NCBI RefSeq assembly: GCF_033115175.1
Contig: NC_084835.1
Location: 29,221,858-29,285,857, forward strand
Source: Lepus europaeus
Lineage: Eukaryota > Chordata > Mammalia > Lagomorpha > Leporidae
Reading direction: 5' to 3'
DNA: 64,000 nucleotides
Shown: positions 62,943 to 64,000 of the stretch, piece by piece
Layout: each line of letters begins with the position of its first letter
Numbering within the stretch: the first letter of the stretch is position 1
The notes under the pieces: model-generated
What the model saw: the letters and a program-made list of their open reading frames with translations, nothing else
The model's database searches: none
Told to the model about the DNA's origin: nothing
Translations under genes and position numbers: made by a program

Positions 62943-63125
62943 TGAGGGTACTTAAAAAAGTTTGTATAATATTGAATTGAAAATATTTTGTCACAATTTT
63001 TTGGTACAAAAACTTTTTTTTCTATGTAGAAAGTGCTTATTATGAAAAAACTTTGTATGGATTTCAACAATTTTTGCACCATTTTTTTTTTTTGCACCAT
63101 ATTTTTGCTTCCATTTTTTCCACAC
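62943..63125. mobile_element. Candidate mariner-like MITE
   Basis: Left end 'GAGGGTACTTAAAAAAGTTTG' and right end '..CCACACACTTTTTTTTCTC' are imperfect inverted repeats about 180 bp apart with AT-rich internal sequence ('GGTACAAAAAC', 'TTTGCACCATTT'). The ends recall 'gtacttcaaaaagttcatggaaaa' mariner-derived short elements. It sits between two antisense L2 pieces. Confidence 0.5.
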
Positions 63126-63139
63126 ACTTTTTTTTTCTC

Positions 63140-63800
63140 ATCTCTTAGACCACATTCTAAGTACTGGATATCCAGAGGGAAACAACAGAAATCCCTGTTC
63201 TCATAGTGCTTAGCATGGGGTAGGGAGGGCAGGCGAGAAAGTCACACATAAACGAGACCCTAATGCATTGCTGAAGCTGCCATAAAACGTTACCCAGGGT
63301 TACGATGGAGTAGTCATGGGTGTTGTAAGAGAAAACATTACCTAAATCATCATGTGCAAATCCGCGGGACAGCACTCCAAGCTGTGCGCACGCGGCCTGT
63401 GCAAAGACCCCGAGGACAGGAAGGCCTTGATGTGTCGAGGGACAGAAGACCAATCAGGCAAAGTTAAGAGGGGCAACAGGTGTGGCTGGAGAGGCTGGTC
63501 ATCTCTCAGAGGCCCCGATATGTCTTTCAGATGTGATCTCAATGACATGAGATGCCACTGGAGGGTTCGAAGGGAGAATCTGACTGCATTTTCATCTTCA
63601 AACCCATTCCTTCTGAATGGACAGGGACTAGGGTAGAAGAAGCATCTGGCTGGGAGAAGACAGTGGTGTGGCTTAGGGGAGATACGTGCAATGGTAAGAA
63701 ATGGACGGTGACCAGCACGGGGGTGAGAGAGGAGGAGGCGGCAGGGTGAGTCCAAGGTCTATATCTGGCTCGAGGCTGAGAAGACACAGAAGAGGAGCTT
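63140..63800 (-). mobile_element. Long L2 LINE fragment, antisense
   Basis: 'CATTCTAAGTACTGGATATC', 'AATCCCTGTTCTCATAGTGC', 'CAAAGACCCCGAGGACAGGA', 'GTGTGGCTGGAGAGGCTGG', 'GATGCCACTGGAGGGTTCGA' and 'GAGAATCTGACTGCATTTTC' run in antisense L2 order for about 650 bp. Confidence 0.8.
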
Positions 63801-64000
63801 CCCCCGTGGTGATGGAAGCGGGTCTGCAGCCCTGCTCTCGGCTTCAGAGTCACCAGCCACGGGTGGAAGATGAAGCCAAGTGGAGGGATGAGGTCACCAG
63901 GTGCCGAGCAGCGTGATGGACGGCAGCCCGGGCGACGTCCTTCCGGCCTTCCCCTCACAACTGTTTTATCACTACCTGGTGGGTTTCCCGCCTGCTGATG
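63801..64000. other. Window end, nothing recognised
   Basis: Possibly further decayed L2; no identifiable end within the window. Confidence 0.35.

Overview
This window is mammalian nuclear DNA from a lagomorph, most likely a leporid and probably the European rabbit. The main evidence is about seventeen copies of the lagomorph tRNA-derived SINE (CSINE / rabbit C repeat). They share a GCCGGC-type head with Pol III A/B boxes, a '...CCCATATGGG...' body and a CT-rich stretch before an A-rich tail. I saw no Alu, rodent B1/B2 or carnivore SINEs. The other mobile DNA is old and shared by placental mammals: MIR, L2, one L1MB-type 3' end, MER20, MER5A and other hAT-type fossils, and MLT1/MaLR LTRs. Nothing bacterial or plasmid-like is present, and I recognise no intact protein-coding gene.

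Layout. Positions 1-3600 are flanking DNA with several SINEs, including an adjacent inverted CSINE pair (2729-3291). Positions about 3590-6551 look like one genuine terminal exon on the minus strand: a textbook splice acceptor at 6552, about 2.95 kb free of repeats, and a canonical AATAAA (3610-3615) followed by a GU-rich downstream element. Only a few codons could be coding, so it is mostly 3' UTR; I cannot name the gene. From 6552 rightwards there is about 57 kb in which I recognise no exon. If the terminal exon is real, at least the adjacent part would be the last intron of that minus-strand gene. A second possible minus-strand 3' end lies near 62140.

The 57 kb alternates repeat-rich stretches with repeat-free blocks of a few hundred bases, moderately AT-rich and carrying clustered transcription-factor-like motifs. 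Blocks are at about 8500-8960, 11200-12000, 14030-14790, 16370-17040, 17430-17720, 18700-19000, 19290-19640, 29640-29880, 34490-35550, 44140-44350, 45060-45190, 48540-49110 and 50330-50700. Repeat exclusion plus motif density is how conserved developmental enhancers usually look, so I read the window as a regulatory landscape around a long gene. This is inference: conservation cannot be measured from one sequence.

Distinctive small features are a GGGGCT minisatellite with G-quadruplex potential (12008-12078), a long polypurine tract (57585-57760), two PBX-HOX-like composite motifs close together (45096-45130), a perfect CArG box (16586-16595), an inverted TEAD-type double motif (59504-59520), a TATA-like box under a small CpG-rich patch (11240-11290) and a possible mariner-like MITE (62943-63125). 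I found no convincing new biological system. The most testable points are the identity of the gene ending at 3600 and the function of the repeat-free blocks.
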